Positions 11,142-20,991 of a stretch of 64,000 nt of DNA are shown here, piece after piece; the first letter of the stretch is position 1; each line of letters opens with the position of its first letter. The stretch covers positions 98,951,380-99,015,379 of the forward strand of contig NC_052518.1 in the NCBI RefSeq assembly GCF_014356525.2, given 5' to 3'. The notes below the pieces were generated by a model, which searched no databases, was not told where the DNA came from, and saw only the letters and a list, made by a program, of their open reading frames with translations. The translations under genes and the position numbers were made by a program. Source of the DNA: Nilaparvata lugens (Eukaryota > Arthropoda > Insecta > Hemiptera > Delphacidae).

Positions 11142-12368
11142 ATGAATACGATACTGAAGCCAGACAAGTTTAGTGTGGATCCAAACTTATCAACTGCAAG
11201 GAAGGAATGGACACATTGGCACAAAACTTTTCAGAACTTCATTACCAGTATCGCACCACAATCATCAGACTCTGAAAAGCTCAAAACACTTATCAACTTC
11301 ATCACTCCAGATATTTATGAGTACATAAGCGAAAGTGGTACGTATAATGATGCTATATCTACTTTAAGGAGAATCTATGTAAAACCTGTAAATGAAATAT
11401 TTTCAAGACATAAACTATCTGCACGTCAACAACAGCCTGATGAGACTATTGATCAATATCTTCATGCCTTAAAACTATTAAGTAAGGACTGTGAGTTTAA
11501 AGCTGTGACAGCTGAAAGAAATAGGGATGATTATATTCGTGACACATTGATTGCTGGAATGAAGTCTCCTACAATTCGCCAGCGTTTACTAGAGAATGTT
11601 GCATTAACACTAGAAGAGGCATATAGTCAAGTCAGATCCCTGGAACTTGCATATGCACAATCATTAGCTTTCCAATCTTCATACCAATTAAATGCAACTT
11701 CTTCCCAAAATACTCAAGCAAGCAATCAGAATACTGATTCAGAAAACTGTTTATTAGCTGCTGCTAATGAAAAATGCTATTTTTGTGGTAATCTGAGACA
11801 TCCTCGGGTCAGCTGCCCAGCTAAAAATACAATTTGTCATAATTGTGGAAAACAGGGGCACTTTGCTAAGGTCTGCAGGTCGAGTAAATTACAAACCAAA
11901 CAATCAAACAAATCGAAAGATATTATGAACTCTATTGACCTAGCAGCTTCGCCCGGAGGATTGACAAAGAGTACAGTACAAGCCCTGGTTAATGGAAAAT
12001 ATGTCTCTGCTTCGATAGATACAGGGAGTTCTCTGAGTTTTATAAACAATTCTACTGCTCTTAACCTAGGTCTTCCTATAAGACCAGGTAGGGGTACTGT
12101 ATCAATGGCGACTACATCAATCACATCCAATATAACAGGACAATGCTTAGTAGATCTTGTCATTCTTGATCACTGTTACAAACAAGCAAATCTTTCGGTC
12201 TTACCAGAGCTTTGGGCGGATATAATTGTTGGACATGATATTTTGAAAAAACATGAAAGTATTAAAGTAGTTTTTGGTGGAAAAAAGCCGCAGTTAACTG
12301 TATGCAGCGTGGCAGCCTCAACTGTAGAACCGGTGTCATTGTTTTCTAATTTGAAACCGGAATGTTAA
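11142..12368 (+). CDS. gag-pro: Gag-protease of outer Gypsy element
   Basis: The 408-codon frame starts at an ATG 25 bp after the LTR. It encodes the particle protein and protease of an LTR retrotransposon. The first 200 residues are a helical capsid-like region (a retrotransposon Gag domain with a HKLSARQQQPDETIDQYLHAL segment). Two CCHC zinc knuckles follow, at about residues 212 (CYFCGNLRHPRVSC) and 232 (CHNCGKQGHFAKVC), the nucleocapsid function. A retropepsin-like active site DTGS sits at residue 293, with a DIIVGHDIL segment near 362. The frame stops at TAA (12366-12368), and RT codons resume immediately in the same frame, so a point mutation or stop-codon suppression separates protease from RT. 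Itself otherwise intact. Confidence 0.92.
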   Translation: MNTILKPDKFSVDPNLSTARKEWTHWHKTFQNFITSIAPQSSDSEKLKTLINFITPDIYEYISESGTYNDAISTLRRIYVKPVNEIFSRHKLSARQQQPDETIDQYLHALKLLSKDCEFKAVTAERNRDDYIRDTLIAGMKSPTIRQRLLENVALTLEEAYSQVRSLELAYAQSLAFQSSYQLNATSSQNTQASNQNTDSENCLLAAANEKCYFCGNLRHPRVSCPAKNTICHNCGKQGHFAKVCRSSKLQTKQSNKSKDIMNSIDLAASPGGLTKSTVQALVNGKYVSASIDTGSSLSFINNSTALNLGLPIRPGRGTVSMATTSITSNITGQCLVDLVILDHCYKQANLSVLPELWADIIVGHDILKKHESIKVVFGGKKPQLTVCSVAASTVEPVSLFSNLKPEC

Positions 12369-12533
12369 CCAATTGCAATCAAATATCATCGACACAGTAC
12401 GGATGATTTGAAGTTTATTGAAAATGAAGTAAGTAAAATGCTTAAAGACGATGTTATAGAGCCCAGCATTTCTCCATGGAGAGCTCAAGCGTTAGTGGTT
12501 ACAAATGAAAATCATAGAAAAAGAATGGTCATT
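12369..12533 (+). pseudogene. pol: N-terminal RT segment of outer Gypsy pol
   Basis: In frame with the preceding stop, this encodes the start of a Gypsy reverse transcriptase: a KYHRHSTDDLKFIENEV stretch, then VIEPSISPWRAQ and KRMVI. The motif is cut exactly there by the nested element and resumes at about 18600 with YSKTINRFTLLDAYPLPRI. Confidence 0.9.
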
Positions 12534-12759
12534 AGTTAAGTGATTGGACGACACGACTGAGTTTTTAAAAATTGAAACTTTATTAACACTACAACTACAG
12601 AAAATACCGAATTAAAGAATTTCGGGAGCCGAGTGCTCTCGTCAAGAGTTTGAGTAGAACTAACTGAAAATAATTAATTGAGACATAAAGAAGACAATGC
12701 ATAGTCAGCTATATTCTGTAACAATAGGGTTGTAATACTATTACTATAGATATTTAACT
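12534..12759 (-). repeat. 3' LTR of nested Gypsy element (226 bp)
   Basis: It runs from AGTTAA to TTAACT and matches the LTR at 18385-18599 with no substitutions that I find, apart from 11 extra bases (AATGCATAGTC near 12697). The internal side abuts a polypurine tract on the - strand (seen on + as CCTCCACCCCT, 12760-12770), which identifies this as the 3' LTR. Confidence 0.95.
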
Positions 12760-12785
12760 CCTCCACCCCTAGACTGAAGCTGTCC

Positions 12786-13630
12786 TCAGCGATCAGAATT
12801 TTGGGTTTGGAGGCAAGGCCCAAGAACAAATGTTGGGGCTTGCGAAGTTGCTGCTACATTAACATTTCTACAATTATTTCGTAAAGAAGTTACATATTTA
12901 ATAAAGTTATATAATTTAAATACAATAAATATACTAAGAATGACAATAAAACATATAATAAAAATCCAAATATAATAAGTATCGTCTTTTGCAATGCTAA
13001 GTTCCTCTATTGCTAGTAGTGGTTCAATCTTAATATTTGCTTCATGTATAATATCAAAAGAAAAGTTTGTTTTCAATTTACGAAATGGAACTTCAGATGG
13101 GATTGTTATATCACTTTCCCAATATTCATGTATTTTAGGATGTTCGAATAACTGTTCTGACTTATTAAGATACAATAATTGAGTTGATTTTGGATATAAT
13201 GTAGTGTTCTTTTTGTCTGATAAAATAATAGCTTTGTCAATTTTGTACAATAGATATTGATTGATAATTGGTATGAATTTTACAAAAGAAGCAGAATCAT
13301 TAATTACTAATTGTTTACAGTGTTCTAATTTCTTATCTTCTAACACTTCACTTATACACTTATTTTTATCACTGTCACATTTCTGCAGTAGTAGTTGTCA
13401 CACAAATATTCACATTTACCAGATAAAATTTCGTCATATCTCAGGATAAGGGAAGGATATTCATGAATGGTGGTAACTTCAGTATTACGATAAACAGGAT
13501 AGGATAATAAGAAGAAGGTTTCATAAGTAGGTGATTTTAAAGGGAATTCAATGAAGTAGGATATATATTCTTTATATATTGAGCAGTGTACCTTTGCTAA
13601 TTGCCATAATACTTCTGGTTCTTCTATCAT
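12786..13630 (-). pseudogene. env: Env remnant, C-terminal part
   Basis: Two overlapping frames (13630-13352 and 13346-12786) follow one another and are offset by a likely one-base indel in the Cys-rich stretch near 13385. The first has a CEYLCDNYYC cysteine cluster. The second ends with a hydrophobic segment at about residues 124-145 followed by a short basic tail, the single membrane anchor expected of an insect errantivirus envelope glycoprotein (the family related to baculovirus F protein). Only the membrane-proximal part survives. The N-terminal ectodomain and any fusion peptide or cleavage site are absent. Identification as env rests on position between pol and the 3' LTR plus the C-terminal anchor. 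Confidence 0.7.
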
Positions 13631-14843
13631 ATTTCACTTTAGCACATACTGAACATTTATTTATGTATTCTGTGATGTCTTTAAGCATGGTAGGCCAATA
13701 GTATTCTCTTCGAATATGGTTATAGCTTTCATTAATTCCACGGTGATACGTTTTTCCTACATGATAATTGGTTACAACTTCTTTTTGTTCCTCTGAATCA
13801 GTTATATCCAAATTCAGTTTCTTATATCTCCTAAGTTTCACAGAATTAAAATTAGCAATGATAACATTCTTAAAATTTTCAAAAATCATTTCATATTCTT
13901 TTTCCAATACACCTGTCCTGGAGCAAAGTATCCCATACAGTGTGTTGGGTTTCAAGTATTGTATACACACATCATTTATTTCTTCAGGAGTGGATGAACT
14001 ATGAAAATATAGAGTCAATCTGTTTTTTGTAAAAACTTTTCTGATAACAGGTTCTTTGTTGCCGCGTTCTAAAATGATTTGATTTTGTTCAACATTGATT
14101 ATTTTGTCATCTTCCGCAATAACTACTTGTTCGTTCGAGCTCTCCTGTGAATGTATTGTAACTAGACTACGATTATCAATTTCTTGTTCATTAGCATCAT
14201 TATCATTAGCATCATTATCATTAGCATCATTATCATTAGCATCATTATCATTATTTACAATATTGTCTCGATCGGAATTGTTAGTTTGTTTGGCAGATTT
14301 GCCTACATGTTGAAGAAAATCGTCAAGTGTGACGGTGTCTACTGAGGGAATGTCTGTGTTAGTGTTAAATCTAAGCAGTTCGTCCATGTCAAATTCGTCG
14401 GGGTCATCGAGATCATTGTTATTCTCGAGATCCTGAAAGTCATGATTGAAACCACGAAAACCACTTTCGAAACCTTGGAAAGGTTCGTCTTCATCATTTT
14501 CCATCATGTTAACGTCAAGTGGGCGTATTCTTGAAAGAGCGTCGGCTACTTGGTTTGATTTACCTTCCACATACTGGATTGAAAAATCAAATTCTTCTAG
14601 AAAGAGTTTCATACGAATTAATTTTGAATTCGGTTCTTTAATGCTGTGTAGCCATTGAAGAGGTTTGTGATCGGTTTCGATTATGAATTTTCTACCATAG
14701 AGGTATGGTCGAAAATGTTTGCATGACCAGACTATAGCTAATAATTCTTTCTCAATCGTAGAAAGATTTTCTTCATGACGATTAAGTGTACGAGAAGCAT
14801 ATGCAATGGGTAAGGTTTTACCATTGAATTTTTGTGATAACAC
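13572..14843 (-). pseudogene. pol: Pol 3' part: RNase H, acidic linker, integrase zinc finger
   Basis: This frame starts just after a frameshift (see 14845-14854) and contains the RNase H body ([20 protein letters not shown], then [10 protein letters not shown]). A linker of about 200 residues rich in Asp and Asn follows, including four perfect 15-bp units coding NDNDA. Near residues 370-400 is an HHCC zinc-binding domain (H-x5-H, YYWP, CSVC), the N-terminal domain of Gypsy integrase. Right after it the sequence leaves the integrase and runs into env, so the DDE catalytic core and C-terminal domain are deleted. The frame then ends by chance at 13572. Confidence 0.9.
14191..14250 (-). repeat. 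In-frame 15-bp minisatellite in pol linker
   Basis: Four perfect tandem copies of a 15-bp unit (TTAGCATCATTATCA on +), each coding NDNDA on the - strand. The unit length is a multiple of three, so the frame is preserved. Confidence 0.95.
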
Positions 14844-16620
14844 TGAACCGAACCTATAGCATAATTGCTAGCATCACAAGTCAGAATAAATGTTTTTGTG
14901 AAGTCAGGTAGCTGTAAAATTGGATCGTTTTGTAATAGAAGTTTTAATGTTTCGAATGACTTTTGATATTCTGGATTGTTTGGATTGATTTTAACATCTT
15001 TTTTCAAGGCGTGTGTGAGAGGTTTTGCAATCTTAGCGTAATCTTTTATCATTTTTCGATAATAGCCTGTCAATCCTAGGAATTGCTTAATTTCTTTTTC
15101 AGTTTTTGGGATTGGAAAGTTCTTAATAGCTTCTAGCTTTGAAGGATTGGGTTGAATTCCGCGTTCAGATATGATATGTCCTAAGTACAGTAATTCTCGT
15201 TTAAAAAACTCTGTTTTGTCCAGTTGGATTTTTAGATTATGATCTCTAAGTTGTTTGAAAACTGATTTTAGATGTTTCAAGTGTTCCTCGAGATTATCGG
15301 AAAACACAATTATGTCATCCATGTAGACTAACACATTGGGCATTTTGGAAAACAAAATGTTCATTGCACGTTGGAAAGTAGCTGGACCGTTCTTTAATCC
15401 AAACGGCATTCTCAAAAATTCATAATGTCCGTTCTCTGTCGAAAAGGCAGTTTTTGGAATTGACTCCTTTTCCATTTGAATTTGATGGAATCCAGAAGCG
15501 AGATCTATCGCTGAAAAATAGGTAGCCCTTCCAATTTTTCCAAATAAGTCCTCAATATTTGGGAGGGGATATTTGTCTTCAATCGTTTTATCATTAATCT
15601 TCCTGTAATCTAAAACGACACGTATTTTACGTTTACCGGAGGCATCTGGTTTTTTGGGCACTACCCAAATTGGACTGTTATATGGGGAGTTGGAATGTTG
15701 AATTATTTTATTCTGAAGAAGTTTGTCAATTTCTAATTCAACGTCCTTCCTAAACACTTGAGGGTATCTATAATTTTTAGAATATACAGGGATTTCGTCA
15801 GTAGTGTTGATTTTAAATTTCAACAGATTAGTACTGCTTGTCAATTCATCATGTTCACGTTTGATGATTTCAGGAAAATTCCGTATTAGATTTATGATAT
15901 GTTTCCGCTCTTCGACATTCATATGGTCCGTCCGAAGAAGTTTAGGAATTTCTCTCATAATATCCGATTTGTTTGATACATCTGAGTTATCAATTTCATC
16001 ATTGTCAAAAATAGTTTCTAATTCTTCTATCTCCATTGGCTCGGGGCTTATGGTCATGAGCTCATTGGAATACACTACGCACTTACATCTATTTTCTTCT
16101 ATACTAACAATACTTTCTTCAACGTAATAGCTTTCATGAGAAACAGCTTTAAGTAGTCCTGTCTTGAGATTAGGAATCGACCTAACTGGTACAGTAACAA
16201 CATTAAATCCTGGTTTCAATTGAATTTGTTCATGAGAGTTAATCACTGATAACAACGGTTTCGAAATAGTACGATAATCTAACGTGTTGTTTGTATAATT
16301 TACATTGGCTTTGAGTTCTTTCAAAGTTTCGTGACCTAATAAGATATTGTATCTTGTCGAAAAGTCATACACGTACATTTTGATTTGTGAACTTCCTGGA
16401 AACACAGTATTTGAGTTCATATAGATGTATTCATTTCCACCACTTTCACCGGCTGGTGTTTTTACTACGAACTTTTCTTTATATCTGGTCACATTGGGTG
16501 GTATGATAGAGGGGTTCACATAGTTCTTTGACGACCCAGTGTCAACCATCCATTTACGGTTAGCGTGGTCGACAAAATATGGGAGCGACTTATTTATGAT
16601 ATTCAATTCAAATTTTTTGG
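14738..16620 (-). CDS. pol: Protease and reverse transcriptase of nested element
   Basis: A long frame entered by frameshifting; its nominal first codon at 16606 is TTG, not ATG. The protease active site VDTGSS is at about residue 22 and a [10 protein letters not shown] segment follows. The reverse transcriptase shows its full motif series: [47 protein letters not shown] (15314-15325, residues 428-431), LYLGHIIS and [12 protein letters not shown]. RNase H begins with [12 protein letters not shown] and is then thrown out of frame by a 5-bp tandem duplication. RT itself has no lesion that I can see. Confidence 0.95.
14845..14854 (-). other. Frameshifting 5-bp tandem duplication in RNase H
   Basis: GAACC occurs twice in a row on the + strand (14845-14849, 14850-14854). 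Upstream codons match RNase H in one frame and downstream codons in another; the net +5 explains the shift. Confidence 0.85.
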
Positions 16621-17100
16621 GGGTGTTTCCGCTGAGTGTGTTGGGCCTACCCCTAAAAAATGAGCCTGCATGTTGTTGAATGCTTCAGTAAGTGAAGTTA
16701 GCTGGTTTTGCATGTTTTGGATTCCGTTTCCGAAAAGATTAGATGAGTTATCTGTCAAGTCATCTTGCAAATGATGCACTTCAAACGGAGATTTTGAGTT
16801 CAGTTTGAAACGATTAGAAGGATTTGTTTGAACTGTGCGCATGCTGACAGTGTTTTGTGAATCCCACTTACTATTATGTGGTTGTCTGAATTGAGGATTG
16901 TTTTGCACAGGCCTCGATTGCTGAGGGAATTGAGCAAATTGATTTTGAGGGAAATTTTGTTGAAAGTTTCTGTTCTGGGGGAATGTTTGCTGTGATGCAT
17001 TATTCTGTTGGAAGAAATTCGGTACTCGAGGTTGCGAGAAGTTGTTAGAAAAAGCTCTGTTGCTTGTTTGATAAGCATGAGTGAATGTGTTTGATCGCAT
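16603..17100 (-). pseudogene. gag: Gag C-terminal part of nested element
   Basis: A 165-codon frame rich in Gln, Asn and Phe (FPQNRNFQQNFPQNQFAQFP) with no zinc knuckle, as in Gag proteins of the 17.6/297 group. It is in a different frame from the N-terminal part at 17132-17749; the coding potential extends upstream of 17100 to near 17150, so a small indel near 17150 probably breaks gag. It ends at TGA (16603-16605), just after an A AAA AAT run that overlaps the start of the pol frame. Confidence 0.75.
16611..16620 (-). promoter_or_regulatory. Candidate -1 frameshift site between gag and pol
   Basis: On the - strand the last gag codons contain CCA AAA AAT TTG. The heptamer A AAA AAT is in the X XXY YYZ register, and slipping one base back leads directly into the pol frame, which has no ATG of its own before the protease. 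No downstream pseudoknot was evaluated. Confidence 0.6.
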
Positions 17101-17131
17101 TGGCGTTTGATTAAAAGCTCTTGAATCAATT

Positions 17132-17749
17132 TTATTGATAGTACTGATAGTTGATTTTGAAGTTCAGGCTCCTTAGAACAATACTACAGTCATTAATAAT
17201 CTTATGTCTAGCATCGTCAAGATCATGAATTTGCAGGATTTGCAAATGAGAGCCCAAAGTTGGATGAACTCCGTGAATCAATGTACGAGTGAGAGTTGCG
17301 TTCAACTGCTGCATTAGATTTGTCAAAAGTTCACCTTGGATACCATCTAGTTTATATTTAGTCAACACAGTTGTGCGTTTTTCATCGAGGCGATTAATGA
17401 ATTCGATCGGGTGTTCATTTGAATAGGATTTCATGAAAGTAATTTCCGCAATTAGGTCTGGAACGGACCTGTTGTCAGCGAAGTTTGTTTTTAGAGCGGC
17501 TATCAGCTCTGTTACAGTTGTACAATTGTTATTAAAAACAACTGATTCTGCGGGTCCTGAAAGACGGCTTACGGCTGCCCTGAAAAGGAGCCAGTGATTT
17601 TCTGTTTTTTCGTCAATGTTTGCACTACAATAGGACACTAATAGTTCATTACAAATACTAATAAAATGTGGTAGCTTATAGCAAGTACCATCATAGTGGG
17701 GTATGAATTTAAGAATGTCATGAGGAATTTGTTTCGAGATATTAGGCAT
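17132..17749 (-). pseudogene. gag: Gag N-terminal part of nested element
   Basis: About 205 codons from an ATG at 17749 (MPNISKQIPHD...). The open frame extends upstream through GTG at 17791 and a run of Asp-Ala codons without another ATG, so I choose 17749. It begins with a capsid-like segment (IPHYDGTCYKLPHFISICNE) seen in Gags of the gypsy/17.6 type and a helix-rich middle. The frame stops at 17132, and the Gln/Asn-rich C-terminal part continues in another frame. Confidence 0.75.
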
Positions 17750-17791
17750 TGTAGGGTGTGGTTGAGGAAGAGATATAACGAAATTACTCAC

Positions 17792-18366
17792 AGTCGATTG
17801 AGGTTGGTGGGCGATGTTCCGGTTGTCGTCAGCGTCGGCGTCGGCGTCGTCCTCTCCTTCGGATGATATAAGGACAGCAGGAATCCTCCTGAAGGTGGCG
17901 AGATCTCGGTCCCTCTGTAGAGTCCTCTCGTCTCCTGCGGTGGCCAGCGTGGGGTTGAACTAACTGCTAGGCTGGATACGGTTACAGCGTGATGGTGATA
18001 GCAACTTGATGGTGGTTTTCCATTGAGAAGTACTTGAAGTCGTTTTCGTTTTTGTAGTTTGATTTGATTTACACTTATTAACACTGGTGAAAGTTAAGTT
18101 CTTGTTGAAGAAATTTTTGAAAGTTTGAGTTTACTCTGATAACACTTGACTTTGTTTTCTCGTTGGAGAATAATTTTGTAGTTGAGTGGTAGATTTTGAA
18201 ATTTTGATGTCGAGTCACTTTCACTATGAGTTTCTCGTTGGAGAAAAATATATGGGTTGGTTCACGGATGAAGAGGTGAAACTCAAAGTTTTTTCGTTGC
18301 ACAAGATAAAAGGTCTTGTATCCGAGTTTAATGAACGTGGATGGATACAACGATAAAACTTTCCGC
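17792..18366 (-). other. Leader (5' untranslated) region of nested element
   Basis: Lies between the primer-binding site and gag. It has short open frames (90 and 98 codons) with low-complexity content and no domain; I do not call genes. A GTC/GGC triplet run near 17828-17850 would code Asp-Ala repeats if translated. Confidence 0.6.
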
Positions 18367-18384
18367 GACGTAAGTTCGGGCGCC
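18366..18384 (-). promoter_or_regulatory. Primer-binding site of nested element
   Basis: Immediately internal to the 5' LTR, the - strand reads TGGCGCCCGAACTTACG. TGGCGCCCGAAC is the usual complement of a tRNA-Lys 3' end; the exact tRNA is an inference. Confidence 0.75.
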
Positions 18385-18599
18385 AGTTAAGTGATTGGAC
18401 GACACGACTGAGTTTTTAAAAATTGAAACTTTATTAACACTACAACTACAGAAAATACCGAATTAAAGAATTTCGGGAGCCGAGTGCTCTCGTCAAGAGT
18501 TTGAGTAGAACTAACTGAAAATAATTAATTGAGACATAAAGAAGACAGCTATATTCTGTAACAATAGGGTTGTAATACTATTACTATAGATATTTAACT
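18385..18599 (-). repeat. 5' LTR of nested Gypsy element (215 bp)
   Basis: AGTTAA..TTAACT, matching the 226-bp LTR at 12534 apart from an 11-bp indel. The adjoining primer-binding site shows this is the 5' end. The near-identity indicates a recent insertion. Confidence 0.95.
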
Positions 18600-19865
18600 A
18601 TTGATTACTCCAAAACTATAAATCGTTTTACATTACTGGATGCTTACCCACTACCAAGAATCGATGATATTGTAAACAAAGTTGCAAATTATGAGTTTTT
18701 CAGTACTATCGACTTGAAAAGTGAATACCACTAAATTACGATAAGGAAAGAAGAAAAGCACTACACAGCATTTGAGGCATGTGGTCAACTCTACCAGTTT
18801 AAACGCATTCCGTTTGGGGTCACTAATGGAGTGGCAGTGTTCCAACGTGTAATTGACCATGTTATACGGTCTGAACAGCTACAAGACACTTATGCTTACC
18901 TTGATGATGTTACAATCTGTGGCAAAACACAGGAGCAACACGATATAAACTTGAAAAAGTTTATCAACGCTGCAAACAAATACAACCTAACTATCAATAA
19001 TGAGAAGTCTTCATTTTCACTGAAATCGATCAACTTGCTGGGCTATCATATATCTAACAAAACTATCAAGCCTGACCCCAGCCGATTGGAACCACTGAAA
19101 AATTTACCTCCGCCTAGAGACACTGCATCGCTGAGGAGGACCCTTGGTATGTTTTCACATTATGCATCACTAATACCAGTTTATGCCACTAAGGTGATTC
19201 CTCTTGCCCGTACTGCATTTCCCTTGTCTAAAGCAGGGTTACAATCTTTTGAAACTATAAAAAGTGAAATAATTGGATCTGTAGTAAGCTGCATTGACCC
19301 TGAAGCACAATTCATTGTGGAAACTGATGTATCTGAGAGCACCATTGCTGCTACTTTGACTCAATCAAACCGTCCAGTTGCATTCTTCTCAAGGATACTT
19401 TCACCAGCAGAACAAAGACATTCAAGTGTTGAGAAAGAAGCACAAGCCATTGTAAAAGCACTGCGAAAATGGCGTCACTACTTGGTTGGCAAACATTTCA
19501 AGCTAATTACTGATCAGAGGTCAGTAGCTTTTATGTTTGATAACAACCGTCATGGTAAAGTGAAAAATGAAAAGATAATGAGGTGGAAACTGGAACTGTC
19601 TTGTTTTCATTACGATATTGTATATAGACCTGGCAAAGATAATATGGCTGCTGATGCTCTGTCCAGAGTATGTTCTTCAATCCAAAATCAGGAAAATCTA
19701 TTAGTTGATTTACATGAGTCTCTATGCCACCCAGGCATAACACGGTTGTACCACTGGGTTCGGAGTAAAAACTTACCCTACTCAATTGATGAAATCAGAC
19801 GTATAACAAACTCCTGCAAAGTGTGTGCTGCTGTCAAGCCCAAATTCTTCAAACACAAAAGGGCC
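18600..19865 (+). pseudogene. pol: RT, RNase H and integrase zinc finger of outer Gypsy
   Basis: Continues the RT interrupted at 12533: YSKTINRF, LDAYPLPRI, FSTIDLKS, then a TAA at 18732-18734 where an HQI-type codon is expected, RIPFGVTNG and the catalytic YLDD (18897-18908). RNase H follows (ETDVSESTIAATL, ITDQRSV), then an integrase zinc finger (H..H, SCKVCAAVK). The frame is then lost near 19860, where this copy has one extra base relative to the copy at 28385. YLDD instead of YMDD or YVDD is unusual but occurs in Gypsy RTs. Confidence 0.93.
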
Positions 19866-20571
19866 TCTGATTAAAGCCACTTCTGCATTTGAACGACTAA
19901 ATATCGATTTCAAAGGCCCTCTGCCTTCATCAAGTCGAAATCGTTATTTATTGGTAATAGTAGATGAGTTTTCACGGTTCCCTTTTGCATTCCCATGTCC
20001 AGACATGTCATCATCTACAGTTAAATCAAAACTGAAAACCCTGTTTTCTACGTTTGGGGTTCCTAGTTACATACATTCAGACAGAGGAACATCATTTATG
20101 AGTCAAGACTTGAAAAATTACCTAAACTCGCATGGAATTGCAACTAGCAGAACCACTGCTTACAACCCAGCAGGTAATGGACAGGTTGAAAGATATAATG
20201 GTATTCTATGGAAAACGATTGAGCTAGCATTAAAATCACTTAATTAAGAAATAAATCAATGGGAGTCAGTTTTAGAAGATGCTCTTAGCTCAACAAGAAC
20301 ATTACTTTGCACAGCCACAAATCAAACTCCTCATGAGCGTATGTTTTTACACCCACGTAGATCTGGAAACAATGGTGTTTCAGCTCCTTCTTGGCTTCTC
20401 AATTCCGGCCCTGTCTATTTAAAAAAATTCAATCGAACATCTAAATATGAGCCACTTGTTGAAGAGGTCCAACTTCTACATGGAAATGCTGAGTATGCAC
20501 ATGTAAAGCTACCTGATGGAAGAGAAACCACAGTATCAACACGTCATCTTGCTCCAGTTGGAGAGTACTAA
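19866..20571 (+). pseudogene. pol: Integrase core and C-terminus of outer Gypsy
   Basis: The integrase catalytic residues are present: the first Asp in LNIDFKGPLP, the second in YIHSDRGTSF, and the Glu in NGQVERYNG, with 35 residues between the last two (DD35E). A TAA at about 20245-20247 interrupts just after LALKSLN, where the second copy has a Leu codon. The C-terminal region continues to 20571, where the sequence again has a stop not shared with the second copy, which runs on through a basic tail. Confidence 0.92.
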
Positions 20572-20824
20572 AACAGAGATCACGAAGAACAAACCGATTC
20601 TGAAAATGATGAAAATTCTCAATTACCAACTTCCGAACCTGAACTTGAATACTTCCATAATCCTCAAGCAACCCAAAACCAAGAAAACGAAACTAGTACT
20701 ACTGCCGAGAGCTTACAACCTAGACAACAGACTACTGGACAAGAAAATCAAAATACATATCCAAGAAGAAGTTTTAGAAATAGAAGACCCCCTAATTATT
20801 TGAATGACTACATTCATTAACTCT

Positions 20825-20837
20825 TTGGGGGGAAGAA
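20825..20837 (+). promoter_or_regulatory. Polypurine tract of outer Gypsy
   Basis: TTGGGGGGAAGAA directly abuts the 3' LTR and is the expected plus-strand primer. Confidence 0.8.
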
Positions 20838-20991
20838 TGTAGTATAACAACATATGTTTTGAATTTGTTATTACTGTTACTAAGTCTCCAAACAAACTCA
20901 TTCCAATTCGAAACCTGTATAGTTCAAGTTATTAAAAACCTTTCTTAAGGTATTAAATACTTATGTCGTGTTTACTCCCATTCCTATTACA
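20838..20991 (+). repeat. 3' LTR of outer Gypsy copy 1 (154 bp)
   Basis: TGTAGTATAACA..CCTATTACA with TGTA/TACA inverted ends. The following bases are CACAG, which do not match the left flank TAGAG. Confidence 0.93.

Larger units (their letters stand above)
12534..18599 (-). mobile_element. Nested errantivirus-type Gypsy retrotransposon
   Basis: A 6066-bp element inserted into the RT gene of the outer element, in opposite orientation. Order on the - strand: 5' LTR, primer-binding site, leader, gag, protease-RT-RNase H, integrase zinc finger, env remnant, polypurine tract, 3' LTR. ATT flanks both ends, consistent with a short target duplication. AGTTAA..TTAACT LTRs and an env gene are typical of the insect gypsy/17.6/297 group. 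The integrase catalytic core and the front of env are missing, so it is defective. Confidence 0.95.
10964..20991 (+). mobile_element. Outer Ty3/Gypsy LTR retrotransposon, interrupted
   Basis: LTRs of 154 bp bound a gag-protease frame, then RT, RNase H, an HHCC integrase and a polypurine tract (TTGGGGGGAAGAA, 20825-20837). Removing the nested insertion leaves about 3.96 kb. The pol order protease-RT-RNase H-integrase is the Ty3/Gypsy arrangement. Inactivating lesions visible: an in-frame TAA between protease and RT, the 6.07-kb insertion in RT, a TAA at 18732, a one-base insertion near 19860, and a TAA at about 20245. Confidence 0.95.

Noticed and set aside
11837..12163. 108-codon frame on the - strand
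   Set aside because: Antisense shadow of the zinc-knuckle and protease region of Gag.
17788..18350. Two frames (98 and 90 codons) in the nested element leader
   Set aside because: They sit in the untranslated leader, lack domains and do not match known Gypsy proteins.
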